NCBI RefSeq assembly: GCF_034931025.1
Contig: NZ_JAYGIL010000015.1
Location: forward strand, 62,001 to 126,000
Direction of reading: 5' to 3'
Length of the DNA: 64,000 nt
From: Arcicella gelida
GTDB taxonomy: Bacteria; Bacteroidota; Bacteroidia; Cytophagales; Spirosomataceae
Both the position numbers and the translations under genes were made by a program. Below the pieces are notes generated by a model, which was given only the letters and a program-made list of their open reading frames with translations, did not search any database and had not been told where the DNA came from. Below are positions 53,701 through 63,800 of the stretch, piece after piece. Every line of letters starts with the position of its first letter. Positions within the stretch are counted from its first letter, which is position 1.

Positions 53701-54723
53701 ATGGATAAAAATGAAAAATGGATATGTTGGTATAGCTCGCTATTGATTGCCTTGCTTGTTAACGCTACTCGTTTGTTAGCTTTGAGGGAGAAAGGTATTG
53801 TTGCTCGCTACTGGCAATTTGATTTTGCCGAATACAGTTTTCAATTGTTGTATAATTTGGCATTTTGTGGATTACTTTTTTACCTTAATTTAAATCCTTA
53901 CCGAAGCTTTGCACAAATTCTTTCACAAAAGAAATATGGTAAACTTTACTTGCTCAATGCTTTTGTGGTGCTTTTGGCTATCATACTTGGTTTGTGGGTA
54001 CAGTCGCATTTATTTGCCGAAAATCATCTGAATGGCGTTGTGCGTGCTGGGTATGTAGCTCGTTTTGGGTTGAGTACTTTACTTGTTGCCATTATTGTTA
54101 AGATAATTTTATTGCTCCGAGAAAGTAAACGCAAAGACAATGAACATGAACAATTAAAAAGCCTTTACTTAGAGGCTCAGTTGGAGTTACTGAAAGAACA
54201 ACTCAATCCACATTTATTATTCAATTCACTCAGTAGTTTATCGGGTATCGTTAGGGAAAATCCCAAATTGGCACAATTTTATATCGTCCATCTTTCCAAA
54301 GTATTTCGTCATGCTTTAGTGCGTGCTGGTACAAGTTTGGTTACTATAGAAGAAGAACTTAATTCGCTAAAATCTTATGAACAACTTATTAAAATGCGTT
54401 TTGAAAATGCCTTTAGTGTGTTAATAGATATAGATGAATCTTATTTCAAGGCAATGATTCCACATTTATCTTTGCAACCTTTGTTAGAAAATGCTGCCAA
54501 ACATAATATTGCCACGCTTGAAAAACCTTTGTCTGTACGCATTTATACGGAAGAAAAATGGCTAATTGTTAGTAATAATTTACAAGAAATAACAACGCCA
54601 GAAAGTAGTACTGGTATAGGTTTGGTTAATCTGAATGAGCGTTTCAGATTACTTTTGAATACTGATATTGAGATTGAAAAAACAAAAGAATCCTTTACTG
54701 TTAAATTGCCTATCAAAATATGA
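53701..54723 (+). CDS. LytS-type sensor histidine kinase
   Basis: Sensor kinase of 340 residues. Four hydrophobic segments (about 10-27, 46-63, 83-102, 122-140) are followed by a coiled linker and LLKEQLNPHLLFNSLSSLSG with phospho-acceptor His171 (Leu instead of the usual Phe after His). The HATPase domain shows LQPLLENAAKHNIATL and STGIGLVNLNERFRLLL. The stop codon overlaps the start of the LytTR regulator gene (ATGA), so the two are translationally coupled. It is the second complete LytS/LytTR pair in the window. Confidence 0.93.
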   Translation: MDKNEKWICWYSSLLIALLVNATRLLALREKGIVARYWQFDFAEYSFQLLYNLAFCGLLFYLNLNPYRSFAQILSQKKYGKLYLLNAFVVLLAIILGLWVQSHLFAENHLNGVVRAGYVARFGLSTLLVAIIVKIILLLRESKRKDNEHEQLKSLYLEAQLELLKEQLNPHLLFNSLSSLSGIVRENPKLAQFYIVHLSKVFRHALVRAGTSLVTIEEELNSLKSYEQLIKMRFENAFSVLIDIDESYFKAMIPHLSLQPLLENAAKHNIATLEKPLSVRIYTEEKWLIVSNNLQEITTPESSTGIGLVNLNERFRLLLNTDIEIEKTKESFTVKLPIKI

Positions 54724-55499
54724 AAGATTTACGCTTAGTATTGGTAGAAGATGAGGTCGCCACTGCCCGAAATTTGGAATATGTATTGAAAAATCTAAAC
54801 GAAAATATCAGCATTTTAGCCATACTTCAAAGTGTGAGCGAAGCGGTGAATTGGTTCGAGAACAATCAAGTACAATACGATGTAATTTTTATGGACATCA
54901 GGTTGGCGGATGGTTTATCGTTCGACATCTTTAAAAAAGTAAACATCCATCGTCCAGTTATTTTTGTGACCGCCTATAATGATTACGCCATTCAAGCATT
55001 TAAAAATAATGGCATTGATTATATCCTGAAACCATTTGACGAACAGGAAATAGCAAAAGCCTTAGAAAAGTTTGAAAACCTAACAAAACCTTCTGAACAG
55101 GAATTGGACGGGAAAAAGTTAGCCCAATTATTAGATAATGTAAATGCTGGACTAAAATCCTATAAAAAATCTTTCCTTGTTCATCATCGAGATAAGTTAT
55201 TACCTTTAGAAACGGCTAAAATTGCTTGGTTTTATACCAGTAACGAAATCGTGTATGCCCATACTTTAGATGATAAGCAGTACATCATGGAGTTTACGAT
55301 GGAACAATTAGAACAGCAAATTGACCCAGCATTATTTTTCAGGGCGAATCGTCAATTTATTGTCAATCGCATGGCTATTCTTGAAATTGAATTTTACTTC
55401 AATGGTCGCCTTTCTGTAAAAGTAAAACCCGAACCCACAGAACACATCTTAATCAGTAAAGCAAGAGTACCCGCCTTTAAAAGTTGGATGAATCGCTAA
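54720..55499 (+). CDS. LytTR family response regulator
   Basis: Response regulator of 259 residues coupled to the preceding kinase by a four-base overlap. The receiver shows VEDEVATARN, phospho-acceptor Asp59 in FMDIRLADG and YILKPFDEQEI with the conserved Lys. The LytTR domain (about 155-258) has FLVHHRDKLLPLETAKIAWF, FFRANRQFIVNRMAI and VKPEPTEHILISKARVPAF. Targets are unknown; the nearest downstream gene encodes a sterol-desaturase-like enzyme after a 295-base spacer. Confidence 0.94.
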   Translation: MKDLRLVLVEDEVATARNLEYVLKNLNENISILAILQSVSEAVNWFENNQVQYDVIFMDIRLADGLSFDIFKKVNIHRPVIFVTAYNDYAIQAFKNNGIDYILKPFDEQEIAKALEKFENLTKPSEQELDGKKLAQLLDNVNAGLKSYKKSFLVHHRDKLLPLETAKIAWFYTSNEIVYAHTLDDKQYIMEFTMEQLEQQIDPALFFRANRQFIVNRMAILEIEFYFNGRLSVKVKPEPTEHILISKARVPAFKSWMNR

Positions 55500-55794
55500 G
55501 GATTCATAACTGGACAATTTCAAAAATGACGTACTATTTCCCAGAAAAAGGATAAAATTATTGTTCTTATTCTATTAGCAGGCGAATTAATTCGCCTGCT
55601 AATAGAAATTTGTCTGGTAATCAAAGCTTATGATACGTTTTGAATTTAAAGCATTTATATACAATATTTTAACTTCGTTTGTTTTACATCTAGTAATAAA
55701 ATACTTCACCCTTTAGTTTTTCAGTCTCACCTTTTTTCGCAACGTTGCTATCATTTTTCTTAGCCAAATTTACATCGTATTTAATCCTAAGAAA
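55500..55794. other. Intergenic region with a perfect palindrome
   Basis: This 295-base spacer holds the 38-base palindrome at 55570-55607. Apart from that I see no gene or structured RNA. Confidence 0.5.
55570..55607. repeat. Perfect 38-base palindrome
   Basis: TTCTATTAGCAGGCGAATT is followed directly by its exact complement. The near-identical element at 24777-24814 differs at only a few positions and shares the flanking AATTTGT on the right, so both belong to one dispersed family. Confidence 0.92.
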
Positions 55795-56571
55795 ATGAAA
55801 CATCTAATAGAACCTTTTCGCATTTATGTACTTCTATTTATTTTTCTGTTGATAAGTGCAGAGATTATTTGGAGTTGGAAAAAACAAAAAGCAACTTATG
55901 AACTAAAGGAAACACTTGCTAATATGATGATATTCATAGGTTTTCAGTTTTCAAAATACTTGTTTGCGGGTTATCAGCTAAGTACTTTGAGCTTTTTTGC
56001 AAAACATTCTTTTCTGACCTTGCCACATTCGCTGGGCATTTTTCTACTAACTTTTTTTGTCACAGATTTTATTTATTACTGGTTTCATCGGTCATCACAT
56101 TTTTGGAAACCACTTTGGGCATTTCACCAAGTACATCATTCTGCGATGCGAATGAACCTTACAGCAGCTTATCGGCTCAATTGGTTTTCGGCAATTGTTA
56201 GTCCGTTGTTTTTTGTACCAGCTGCATTGTTGGGATTACCAATCGACTTTATCATACTTTCTTATGCCCTGAATCTAGTTTATCAATTCTTTTTACACAC
56301 CGAAGCCGTTGGAAATTTGGGTGCTGTAGAAAAAGTTTTAGATACACCTTCATCCCATCGGGTGCATCACGGCAGTAACCCAATTTATATAGATAAGAAT
56401 TTTGGAGGAGTACTGATTATTTGGGATAGACTTTTTGGCACATATCAGCCCGAAACCGAGAAAGTACAGTACGGTTTAACCACAGGATTTTTAAGTTATA
56501 ATCCCTTCAAATTAGTGTTACAGGGTTTTGTAGATTACTTCAAAACAATAAAATTCAGTAAAGTAGAATAG
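55795..56571 (+). CDS. Sterol desaturase/fatty acid hydroxylase family protein
   Basis: Integral membrane di-iron oxygenase of 258 residues with about four helices. The histidine motifs of the superfamily are in order: YYWFHRSSHFW, WAFHQVHHSAMRMN and SSHRVHHGSNP. GGVLIIWDRLFGTYQPE follows, as is usual. Bacterial members hydroxylate fatty acids, carotenoids or hopanoid/alkylglycerol lipids; the substrate is open. It follows the LytTR gene after a palindrome-containing spacer and precedes a run of secreted proteins. Confidence 0.92.
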   Translation: MKHLIEPFRIYVLLFIFLLISAEIIWSWKKQKATYELKETLANMMIFIGFQFSKYLFAGYQLSTLSFFAKHSFLTLPHSLGIFLLTFFVTDFIYYWFHRSSHFWKPLWAFHQVHHSAMRMNLTAAYRLNWFSAIVSPLFFVPAALLGLPIDFIILSYALNLVYQFFLHTEAVGNLGAVEKVLDTPSSHRVHHGSNPIYIDKNFGGVLIIWDRLFGTYQPETEKVQYGLTTGFLSYNPFKLVLQGFVDYFKTIKFSKVE

Positions 56572-56638
56572 AAACAAATGTTTAATCTCTAAATCAAGTA
56601 CTTATAATTCATTCAATTAATAATAAACTATCAAAATC

Positions 56639-57037
56639 ATGAAAAATCACAAAAAAATCAACGTCGTATTAACAGTGTTTACACTCTTGTTTTTACTAAT
56701 TTCTAAATCATCGTTCGCTCAAGGTTCGGGAAAACTAAAAGGAAGTACAGTCGAAGAAAGAGCCAGTTTTCAGACAGAATGGATGAAAGAAAAACTTCAT
56801 CTTGATTCTGTTCAAGTACAAAAAGTAAAGGATATTAACCTAAAATACGCCTTGAAAAACGAACCAATTATGAAAAGTAGCGATGGTAAATTGGCTAAGT
56901 TTCGACAATTAAAAGCCAATCAAAATGAAAAAGAAGCTGAACTTAAAAAAGTATTTAGCAGAGAGCAGTTCAAACAATACGAAGTAATTAAAGACGAATT
57001 ACAAGATAAAATGAAGGAAAAAATGCGGAATCAATAA
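56639..57037 (+). CDS. Small secreted helical protein, Spy/CpxP-like
   Basis: Periplasmic protein of 132 residues with a signal peptide (about 1-27, ending SSFAQ). The rest is highly charged and helical (ERASFQTEWMKEKLHLDSVQ and KVKDINLKYALKN), with a late FSREQFKQYEVIKDEL segment resembling LTXXQ/Spy-type helices. It could be a chaperone-like envelope protein, but the family link is weak. It is 51 bases before the alpha/beta hydrolase gene. Confidence 0.72.
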   Translation: MKNHKKINVVLTVFTLLFLLISKSSFAQGSGKLKGSTVEERASFQTEWMKEKLHLDSVQVQKVKDINLKYALKNEPIMKSSDGKLAKFRQLKANQNEKEAELKKVFSREQFKQYEVIKDELQDKMKEKMRNQ

Positions 57038-57088
57038 GCTTACAATAATGAAATCATTCAATAAAACCTCTTCTATTAATCCAAAAAA

Positions 57089-58129
57089 ATGAAAGCAATC
57101 CTATTTTTAATCAGCCTGATGATAATATTATCTTGTTCAAAAGTTGAAGATACTAACGTTGCCGAGCCAATTGATGATGATTTGCAAGGACCAATTTCAC
57201 GCCCAACGTCAGGTTATGGTGTTGATGGAACTTACAAGGTAGCAGAAATTAGTTTTCCTAATCCGCTGTATGCTGGAACTTCTGTGAGTATTTTTTATCC
57301 AGATGGAGTAAATTCTGCCAGACCAACTATTTTTTATTCACATCCTTATGGTGGAGAAGAGAAAGAGTATAACAAAGGACTTTTTGAATTTATAGCCAAG
57401 AAAGGATACGTTGTAGTATTTGTCCCTTATCCAACAACGGGTGTAAGTATTGATGAACGCTACAATACTTTGTGGCAAGGTTTCAGCAAAGCAGTAACAG
57501 ATTATCCGCAAATTATAGATACTAAGAAAGTTGGTTTTATGGGGCATTCCTTTGGTGGTGGGGCTTCAATTGGTTTAAGTTATAAAGCTTTTACCGAAAA
57601 TGGTTGGGGACAAGATGGTCGTTTCTTGTTTACGATGGCACCTTGGTATAATTTTCAGATTACGCCACAGCAATTACAAAGTTTTCCAGCCAATACCAAA
57701 ATGATTACTCAAGTCTATGATGAAGATATTTTTAATGACCATCGCATGGCGATTGATATTTTCAAACATATTAATATTGCTGATGCAGAAAAGGATTTTA
57801 TCTATATAAAACCCTCAACAATTGCTGGTTATACCTATCATACTTATCATAATTTGCCAAATTCCAGAAGTGCTTATGATGCACTTGATTATTATGGAGT
57901 TTATCGTTTGTTGGATGCCTTGATAGACTATAGTTTTAATAATAACCAATCAGCTAAAAAAATAGCTTTGGGAAATGGAGCGTCAGAACAAATAACAATG
58001 CCCAGTTATAAAGGAGAAACAATGACAGCTTTAGAAGTAACTGACAACCCCAGTCCGAAATACAACCAAAGTAAATACGAGTTTCGTTGTGGAAGTGTTG
58101 AAAACCCAAGAATATTAAATTGTAATTGA
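57089..58129 (+). CDS. Alpha/beta hydrolase lipoprotein
   Basis: Lipoprotein of 346 residues with lipobox Cys16 (IILSCSKVED). The alpha/beta hydrolase core contains YSHPYGGEEKEYN, the nucleophile elbow VGFMGHSFGGGASIGLS with the catalytic Ser, and a late TYHTYHNLP with candidate His. It resembles PAF-acetylhydrolase/chlorophyllase-like secreted esterases. The last 60 residues are unusual and end with two Cys. The substrate is unknown. The next gene starts 13 bases downstream, so both are probably co-transcribed. Confidence 0.85.
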   Translation: MKAILFLISLMIILSCSKVEDTNVAEPIDDDLQGPISRPTSGYGVDGTYKVAEISFPNPLYAGTSVSIFYPDGVNSARPTIFYSHPYGGEEKEYNKGLFEFIAKKGYVVVFVPYPTTGVSIDERYNTLWQGFSKAVTDYPQIIDTKKVGFMGHSFGGGASIGLSYKAFTENGWGQDGRFLFTMAPWYNFQITPQQLQSFPANTKMITQVYDEDIFNDHRMAIDIFKHINIADAEKDFIYIKPSTIAGYTYHTYHNLPNSRSAYDALDYYGVYRLLDALIDYSFNNNQSAKKIALGNGASEQITMPSYKGETMTALEVTDNPSPKYNQSKYEFRCGSVENPRILNCN

Positions 58130-58142
58130 TTGACCCAAAAAT

Positions 58143-59207
58143 ATGAAAAAGAATCTTTTATTATTATGGTTGTTCTTGAGTTTAGCAGGGAATGCTTTTG
58201 GACAAGAACAGTACGCTAAACTAAATCAATGGCTTGAAAATAATGTTGATGAAATGGGCGGGCGAGCTATTTTGATGGTGTATCAAGATGGGAAAATAGT
58301 GTACAGTCATGCTGTCAATCAGATGAATAATCGGCAAAAAATCCTTGGCAAACTGATTGCTTCCCGACAAGGTAAAACAGCAGATTTTAGTGATTATACA
58401 CCCGATTCAAAACAACCTATTGCCAGTTGTAGCAAATGGCTGAGTGCTGCATTGGTGATGACTTTTGTGGATGAAGGCAAACTAAAACTTACGGATACCG
58501 TCGGGAAATTTCTACCTATACTTTCCAAAAATGGAAAAGGAGCAATTACGATAAAACAATGTCTTTCGCATACAACGGGAATTTTATCACCTGATTTAAG
58601 AGAAAATTTGAAAGAAATGAGAGCCATCAAAACTATGGATGAGGCTATCGAACAAATTGCTCAATATCCAATGGAGGGACAAGCTGGAAAAGTATTTCGT
58701 TATAGCAATACGGGTTTGCAAATTGCTGGTGCAGTAATAGAAAAGATAAGTGGAAAATCTTTTGAAACATTATTTGCTGAACGTATTGCATTACCACTTG
58801 AGATGAAAAACACCGATTTTGGCAATGCAAAAGTAGCTTTACCTGCTGGCGGTGCAAGTAGCACGCCGAATGATTACATGAATTTCTTGACAATGATTTT
58901 GAACAAGGGAAAGTTTCGGGGAAAGCAAATTCTTTCAGAAAAAAGTATTGCTGAAATGCAAGTAAATAGAATTACTACGGAAGTAAAAGTCGCACATTCA
59001 CCTGCGGAGGCTGGTGGATTGGGCTATGGATTCGGGGAATGGATTATGGCAAATGGAGCAATTAGTAGTCCAGGATTGTTCGGGAGTTTTCCTTGGATTA
59101 ATAATGAAAAAAAGTACTGTGCATTTTTAATGACATTTTACCTGAAATCAGAGGGTCGTCAAGAGAAATACGTTGAACTTAGGAAGCTGGTTGAAGCATC
59201 GTTATAA
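58143..59207 (+). CDS. Secreted serine hydrolase, class C beta-lactamase family
   Basis: Penicillin-binding-protein-like hydrolase of 354 residues with a signal peptide (about 1-20, ending AFGQ). The active-site SxxK motif is in QPIASCSKWLSAALVM and the YxN motif in FRYSNTGLQIAGAV. A C-terminal GLGYGFGEW region replaces the usual KTG/HxG strand. It may be an esterase, D-aminopeptidase or carboxypeptidase rather than a resistance enzyme. It follows the alpha/beta hydrolase gene by 13 bases. Confidence 0.88.
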   Translation: MKKNLLLLWLFLSLAGNAFGQEQYAKLNQWLENNVDEMGGRAILMVYQDGKIVYSHAVNQMNNRQKILGKLIASRQGKTADFSDYTPDSKQPIASCSKWLSAALVMTFVDEGKLKLTDTVGKFLPILSKNGKGAITIKQCLSHTTGILSPDLRENLKEMRAIKTMDEAIEQIAQYPMEGQAGKVFRYSNTGLQIAGAVIEKISGKSFETLFAERIALPLEMKNTDFGNAKVALPAGGASSTPNDYMNFLTMILNKGKFRGKQILSEKSIAEMQVNRITTEVKVAHSPAEAGGLGYGFGEWIMANGAISSPGLFGSFPWINNEKKYCAFLMTFYLKSEGRQEKYVELRKLVEASL

Positions 59208-59303
59208 TAAAAATATAAAAACCCCTTTCTTGCTGGCGGTGCAATCAGAGGTTTTTAGGTACTGCAATTTATTGATTGAGCTTGATAAGCAAATTATAGC
59301 TTA

Positions 59304-60302
59304 CTAGATGCCAATGATTCCAGTTACTGCTAATGTTAATCTAATATCTGTATTTGATTTTACTGAAATTTTGTTCAAATCTAAGCTACTTGAAAGGTTC
59401 AAGAAAGCATTTAGTGTTGCAGATGAATTGGCATCGCCTGAAGCTTTGTAAGAAGCGAAGTGAATTTCATAATCACCCTCCTCTAAGAACGATACTTTGA
59501 AATTACCATTTCCATCTACTTTTGAACTTGATACTGCATTTTTGAATTCTACAGAACTATCACCTTGTCCTTTAGCTTCAGTACTTTGGTTAAATTCACC
59601 TTTTTTATAGACATAAGCGACAACATTACCCATTACAGCTTGATTGTATCCACTCATTTGTCCTGAAATAGTACCAGTAGTCGTTTTATTAACAACTCTG
59701 AAAGACGACTGCAATTCACCATAAGTTACGAATGAATAGTTTTTCTTAGCGTTCTCATTATATGTTTTGATGGCTTTTCTTAAATCGAAATCAATCATTA
59801 AATCTGTTGTTGCATTTTGAGCAATGGTAAAGGGTTTAGTATTTACATCTAATGAATTTCGTGCATTACCAGCAATCACCAATTTACTTTTTGTTCCATC
59901 TACTTTTGAAAGATAACAACCAGGAGCATTACCAAATTGGTCTTTTTCATAATCGAAAATAAAAGTCAATTTGCTGTAAGTACCAGTTTGGAATTGTCCA
60001 TCACCCAAAGTAAAGAAATTACCATTATTCAGTTCAGCAATGTTAATGGTCTTTGGCCCTTGGAAAGCATCATATCTTTTTCCGTCTAATCTTACTTCCG
60101 TAACCGTTACAAAAGCACCATTAATTTCGGCATTGTCAATTGGAGCATCAGTAATGCCCATTCTTACTTGTCCTTTTGGAGCATTCGGGTCTTGTTCTGT
60201 CGCCTCTGGCGCTACATTTTCATCATCTTTACTGCATGACCATTGTAAAGTAGCGATTCCGAAAGCCATCAAAGCATAAATAAGGATTCTTTTAGTTTTC
60301 AT
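59304..60302 (-). CDS. DUF4382 domain lipoprotein
   Basis: Surface or periplasmic lipoprotein of 332 residues with lipobox Cys23 (LQWSCSKDD). The DUF4382 domain (about 42-195) shows VRMGITDAPIDNAEINGAFV, TVTEVRLDG, FQTGTYSKLTFIFD and IAQNATTDLMIDFDLRKA. A carboxypeptidase-regulatory-like beta-sandwich follows (about 205-325, TTGTISGQMSGYNQAVMGNV ... GNFKVSFLEEGDYEIHF). The family has no established function. It is convergent with the serine hydrolase gene. Confidence 0.92.
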   Translation of the reverse strand: MKTKRILIYALMAFGIATLQWSCSKDDENVAPEATEQDPNAPKGQVRMGITDAPIDNAEINGAFVTVTEVRLDGKRYDAFQGPKTINIAELNNGNFFTLGDGQFQTGTYSKLTFIFDYEKDQFGNAPGCYLSKVDGTKSKLVIAGNARNSLDVNTKPFTIAQNATTDLMIDFDLRKAIKTYNENAKKNYSFVTYGELQSSFRVVNKTTTGTISGQMSGYNQAVMGNVVAYVYKKGEFNQSTEAKGQGDSSVEFKNAVSSSKVDGNGNFKVSFLEEGDYEIHFASYKASGDANSSATLNAFLNLSSSLDLNKISVKSNTDIRLTLAVTGIIGI

Positions 60303-60876
60303 AAGACATTATAAAGTTTAAGATTTGAATGATTGAATTGGAATTTTGCGTTTTTGGATATTTACTCGTTAATCTATATTTCTTAATTTGAATCTGTTGT
60401 TCTGCTTAGTGAATGTAAAAAGATTATGCTTAGCTGATGAAAAGCCTAGTAATTAGAAGCTATAAAAGGAAATGGATAATTGTAAATTGTTGATTTACAG
60501 TATTTTGATTGTTGAAGGAGTTTTGTTTCTTCACATCATTGTGTGATAGAAAATCGGAACTTTATGCTTGAAAAGCTTTTTGAAGCTGAAAGAGTAATAA
60601 GGTAAAAATTGGGGAATTTGTGTAGAATTTGTGTAGTTTTTTGGACAATTCAAAAGAATGCAGACTATTCACAAAATAAAGTAGGTGTGTAAAATATATC
60701 AGTATAAAACTTGTAGCGGTCTCTTGCAGTTACCGTTTAACAATTCAATTAAGGAAATAAAAACGGTAACCGTGAAGGTTACCGTTACATGGAATTTATT
60801 CTTTCAGCATTGGTAGTAATCTCAATTGCTTTTTAAACCAGAAAATGTTTATCAAAATCTAATTTTGATATGACAA
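60303..60876. other. Long intergenic region with one palindromic element
   Basis: This 574-base AT-rich spacer lies between two minus-strand genes. It should contain the DUF4382 gene promoter. The only structure recognised is the palindromic element at 60712-60789; no small gene or RNA is supported. Confidence 0.55.
60712..60789. repeat. Degenerate copy of the GTAGCGG palindromic element
   Basis: The left end TGTAGCGGTCTCTTGCAGTT resembles the left arm at 2434 (TGTAGCGGCAAACCCTTGCG). The right half contains a perfect stem AACGGTAACC-N5-GGTTACCGTT (60762-60786) and ends TTACA. The two halves are imperfect complements. Confidence 0.7.
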
Positions 60877-63800
60877 TTAGTTTTTGATAAACTTCAATAC
60901 TTCTCGATACTTGTCCGTCAAGTATTCAATGAAATATTGACCAGAAGATAAATATTCAAGATTGATGATGGTAAAGCTTGAATTGATTTGTGTATCAATT
61001 TGTTGGATTTTTTGTCCACTTGCTCCCAAAATACTTAAACTCGCTTTACCTGCTGGGTGAAATACTTTCAACGATTGCTGTGCTGGATTTGGACCAATAG
61101 AAATTTTATTCACAGGTTCTTCTTCCACCGCTAAAGGAGCATTAACTGAACCTTTTAGGGCTAACATTTTTTCACTCATGCCCGAAGACTTATGTGTAAT
61201 ATTTCCTGTAAAATTACCAATCAGTTTAGCTGTCATTCTTACAGCGATACTTGTTTGGGATAACTTTCCAGACGTAGCTGTAAGTTTTAAACTAGAAGCT
61301 GCATTTACCCAAGTTGTATTATCTAAAGAAATTTCAAAATGAGGCGGAGGCATCAGAATGATTTCACCCAGTAAATTTTCACCTGAAAGCGTATAAGTTT
61401 GAGTATTTGCAGGAACACCGCCAATCAAATAAACAAAATCTTGTAAATTTTGACTAATGTTAAGCGTTGGAGCAGAGGCTGTTAAAATTGCTTTTACAGG
61501 TAAAGTAATAGTAGTAAAACCTTCAGTACTGTGCGAAATATTTCCAGTATAATTTCCCGCAGTAGCAGTATTTACTCTTACATAAATGGTTGTTTGGGCA
61601 ATTTTTCCAGCACTTGGTACTAGTTTTAAAGTAGTACTTGAATTAAACCATGTAATTCCATCTTTTGAAACTTCAAAATTAGTGGGTGCTGTGATACTCA
61701 AATCTTGTGTTAGGTTTTCGCCTGTAATAGAATATGTTTGAACAGGAGAATTTGTACCAGCCATAAAAGTAAAATCACCGAGCGATTGAGTAATATTAAC
61801 CACTACAGGTTTTACAGCATTCAAATCTTTGATAGACCCCAAAATACTTAAATCCTTAATTTTTGCATATCGTCCCGCACTTGAACTACCCGTACTAAAA
61901 TACATTCTGATTGTTATTGAATCTCCGGTTGCTAGATTGATACCATTTGCACCATTTAGAGCTAATTGGTAGAAAGTTGCTGTTTCACTAGGTTCTGAAA
62001 CAGGCAAAGCAGGCGTGGCAAATGCACCATTGGCAGTATTGGGCATCGGAATGCCATTAATCAAACCGCCAGAAACATCGGCAGAATCAGCCTTAAAACC
62101 AGTTTTAGAATAAACTACAGCAAATTTTCCAGTAGCAGCGGCATATAAAGCCATTTTCAAATTGATAGAATCAACTTTTACAGAATAACCTGATGACGCT
62201 TTAATGACAAATTGTTCATATAATCCACGGTTTAAGTTATTTCCAAAACCACCGCCAGCAGTTGTCCACAAACCTCCGCCATCTGTTGAAGGAGCGAACG
62301 CTTGTCCATGCAAAGCAGAATAAGCAGGAATTACCGAATTATTAGAAAGCCTAAGTCTTTTCAAAACTGGTTTGGTAACGATTACTCCTTTTGCTCTTAA
62401 AGCAGAACTATCATTATCACTAACAATCATCGACCAAAAAGCCAAGCCTTGTGAAACAGGCAGAGGGTCGGTTTGGGTAGTACCATTTACCGTGATAGAT
62501 TTACTAATAGCATCTGTACTTGTATGCAAAATATTTCCACTAAAAGTACCTGCTTGGGTACTATTTAAACGCACCAGAATACTTGTTGTTGTAATACTTC
62601 CATTGGTAGGTGTCAAGGAAAAATTGCTTACTGAATTCATCCAAGTTTTACCAGCATCGGCAGAAATTTCAAAATTATTGGGGATTGTAATGCTAAGTTT
62701 ATCTGCTAAGTTTTCAGCAGATAAACTATAAACTTGTGCCGAAGAAGCTTTTCCTAAACCTTGAATAAAATCTTTGGGCGTACCGACTATCGTAATTGTT
62801 GGAACGCTTGAAACGGTTAAAGTATCAGATACAAAATCTTTTAAACCAGTTTTGATTCCTTTCAATAAGTAATAATAAGTCTTCCCAGCGGCTGGTGCGG
62901 CATCTGTCATTTTGAAATTAATAATGGTATCGCTTGCAGACACGGTTTCACTCAATTTGCTGAAAGTTGCTTTATTGTCGGTACTTCTGTACAATTCATA
63001 ACGAAGGTCTTTCATCGCCCAAGCAATATTCCATGCGAAAGTCGTTGGTGTAGAAAGGTTTGCTCCTTTTGTTACTTTAATATTTACCAAAGCAATTTCT
63101 GCTTTGGCTGTCGTACAAAAATCCGAAGTAGTAGTACATGGATTCCAAGAGCCAAACACTTTGGTATTGTCATAATAAGCCAAGGCATCTGTATCATTCA
63201 ATTGTTTCGACCAACTTACTCTTTTACTAATATCTGCCAAACTTCCATCATAGCGTTTGTTTTTGTATTCTGCATAAGTAATGATTGAAGTATTTGTGCC
63301 AGTATCCCAAGTTGACCAACCTTCTGGTTTTACAATTTTGTTGCCGTAAATACTGTTCAAGAAAACTACTTTATTTCCTTTTTTAGCTACATCTGCCGTT
63401 GAAGCATCGTTTTGCCAAGGTCTGCCCAATACATAAGAAGTTACTCCTGTATTCGATGGTAAAATACAATTTCTAAAAATGTAGCCATAAGTTTGGGTAA
63501 TGGGCGTATTGGCTGCGGTGATATAACTGCCCGCCAATTTATCTCCACGGTCTTTGGCATAAACTACACAAGAATCAAAAACAGTGATGGCACTTCCAAA
63601 GATAAAATCAACCACACCGTCGATATAACAATCTTTGAAGTATTGTCTTTTGCCATCACCATTACTTAAAACGGTATCTTGTCCGCCTAGAAAAATACAG
63701 CTTTTGGCAACATTTCTATCACCTTCTAAAGAGATGGCTAAAGCCTGTGGTGCGTCACCAGTGGTGTTTTCGACCGTTAAATTTTGTAGATAGCAGTCTG

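Noticed and set aside
62372..62731. Antisense open frame of 119 codons within the pectinesterase gene
   Set aside because: Lies opposite Ig-like repeat coding sequence; low-complexity hydrophobic translation without a start signal.
63613..63615. GTG as the start of the pectinesterase gene
   Set aside because: The frame stays open to 64000 and encodes the conserved upstream part of the CE8 domain, including GGQDT and QYFKDCYIDG.
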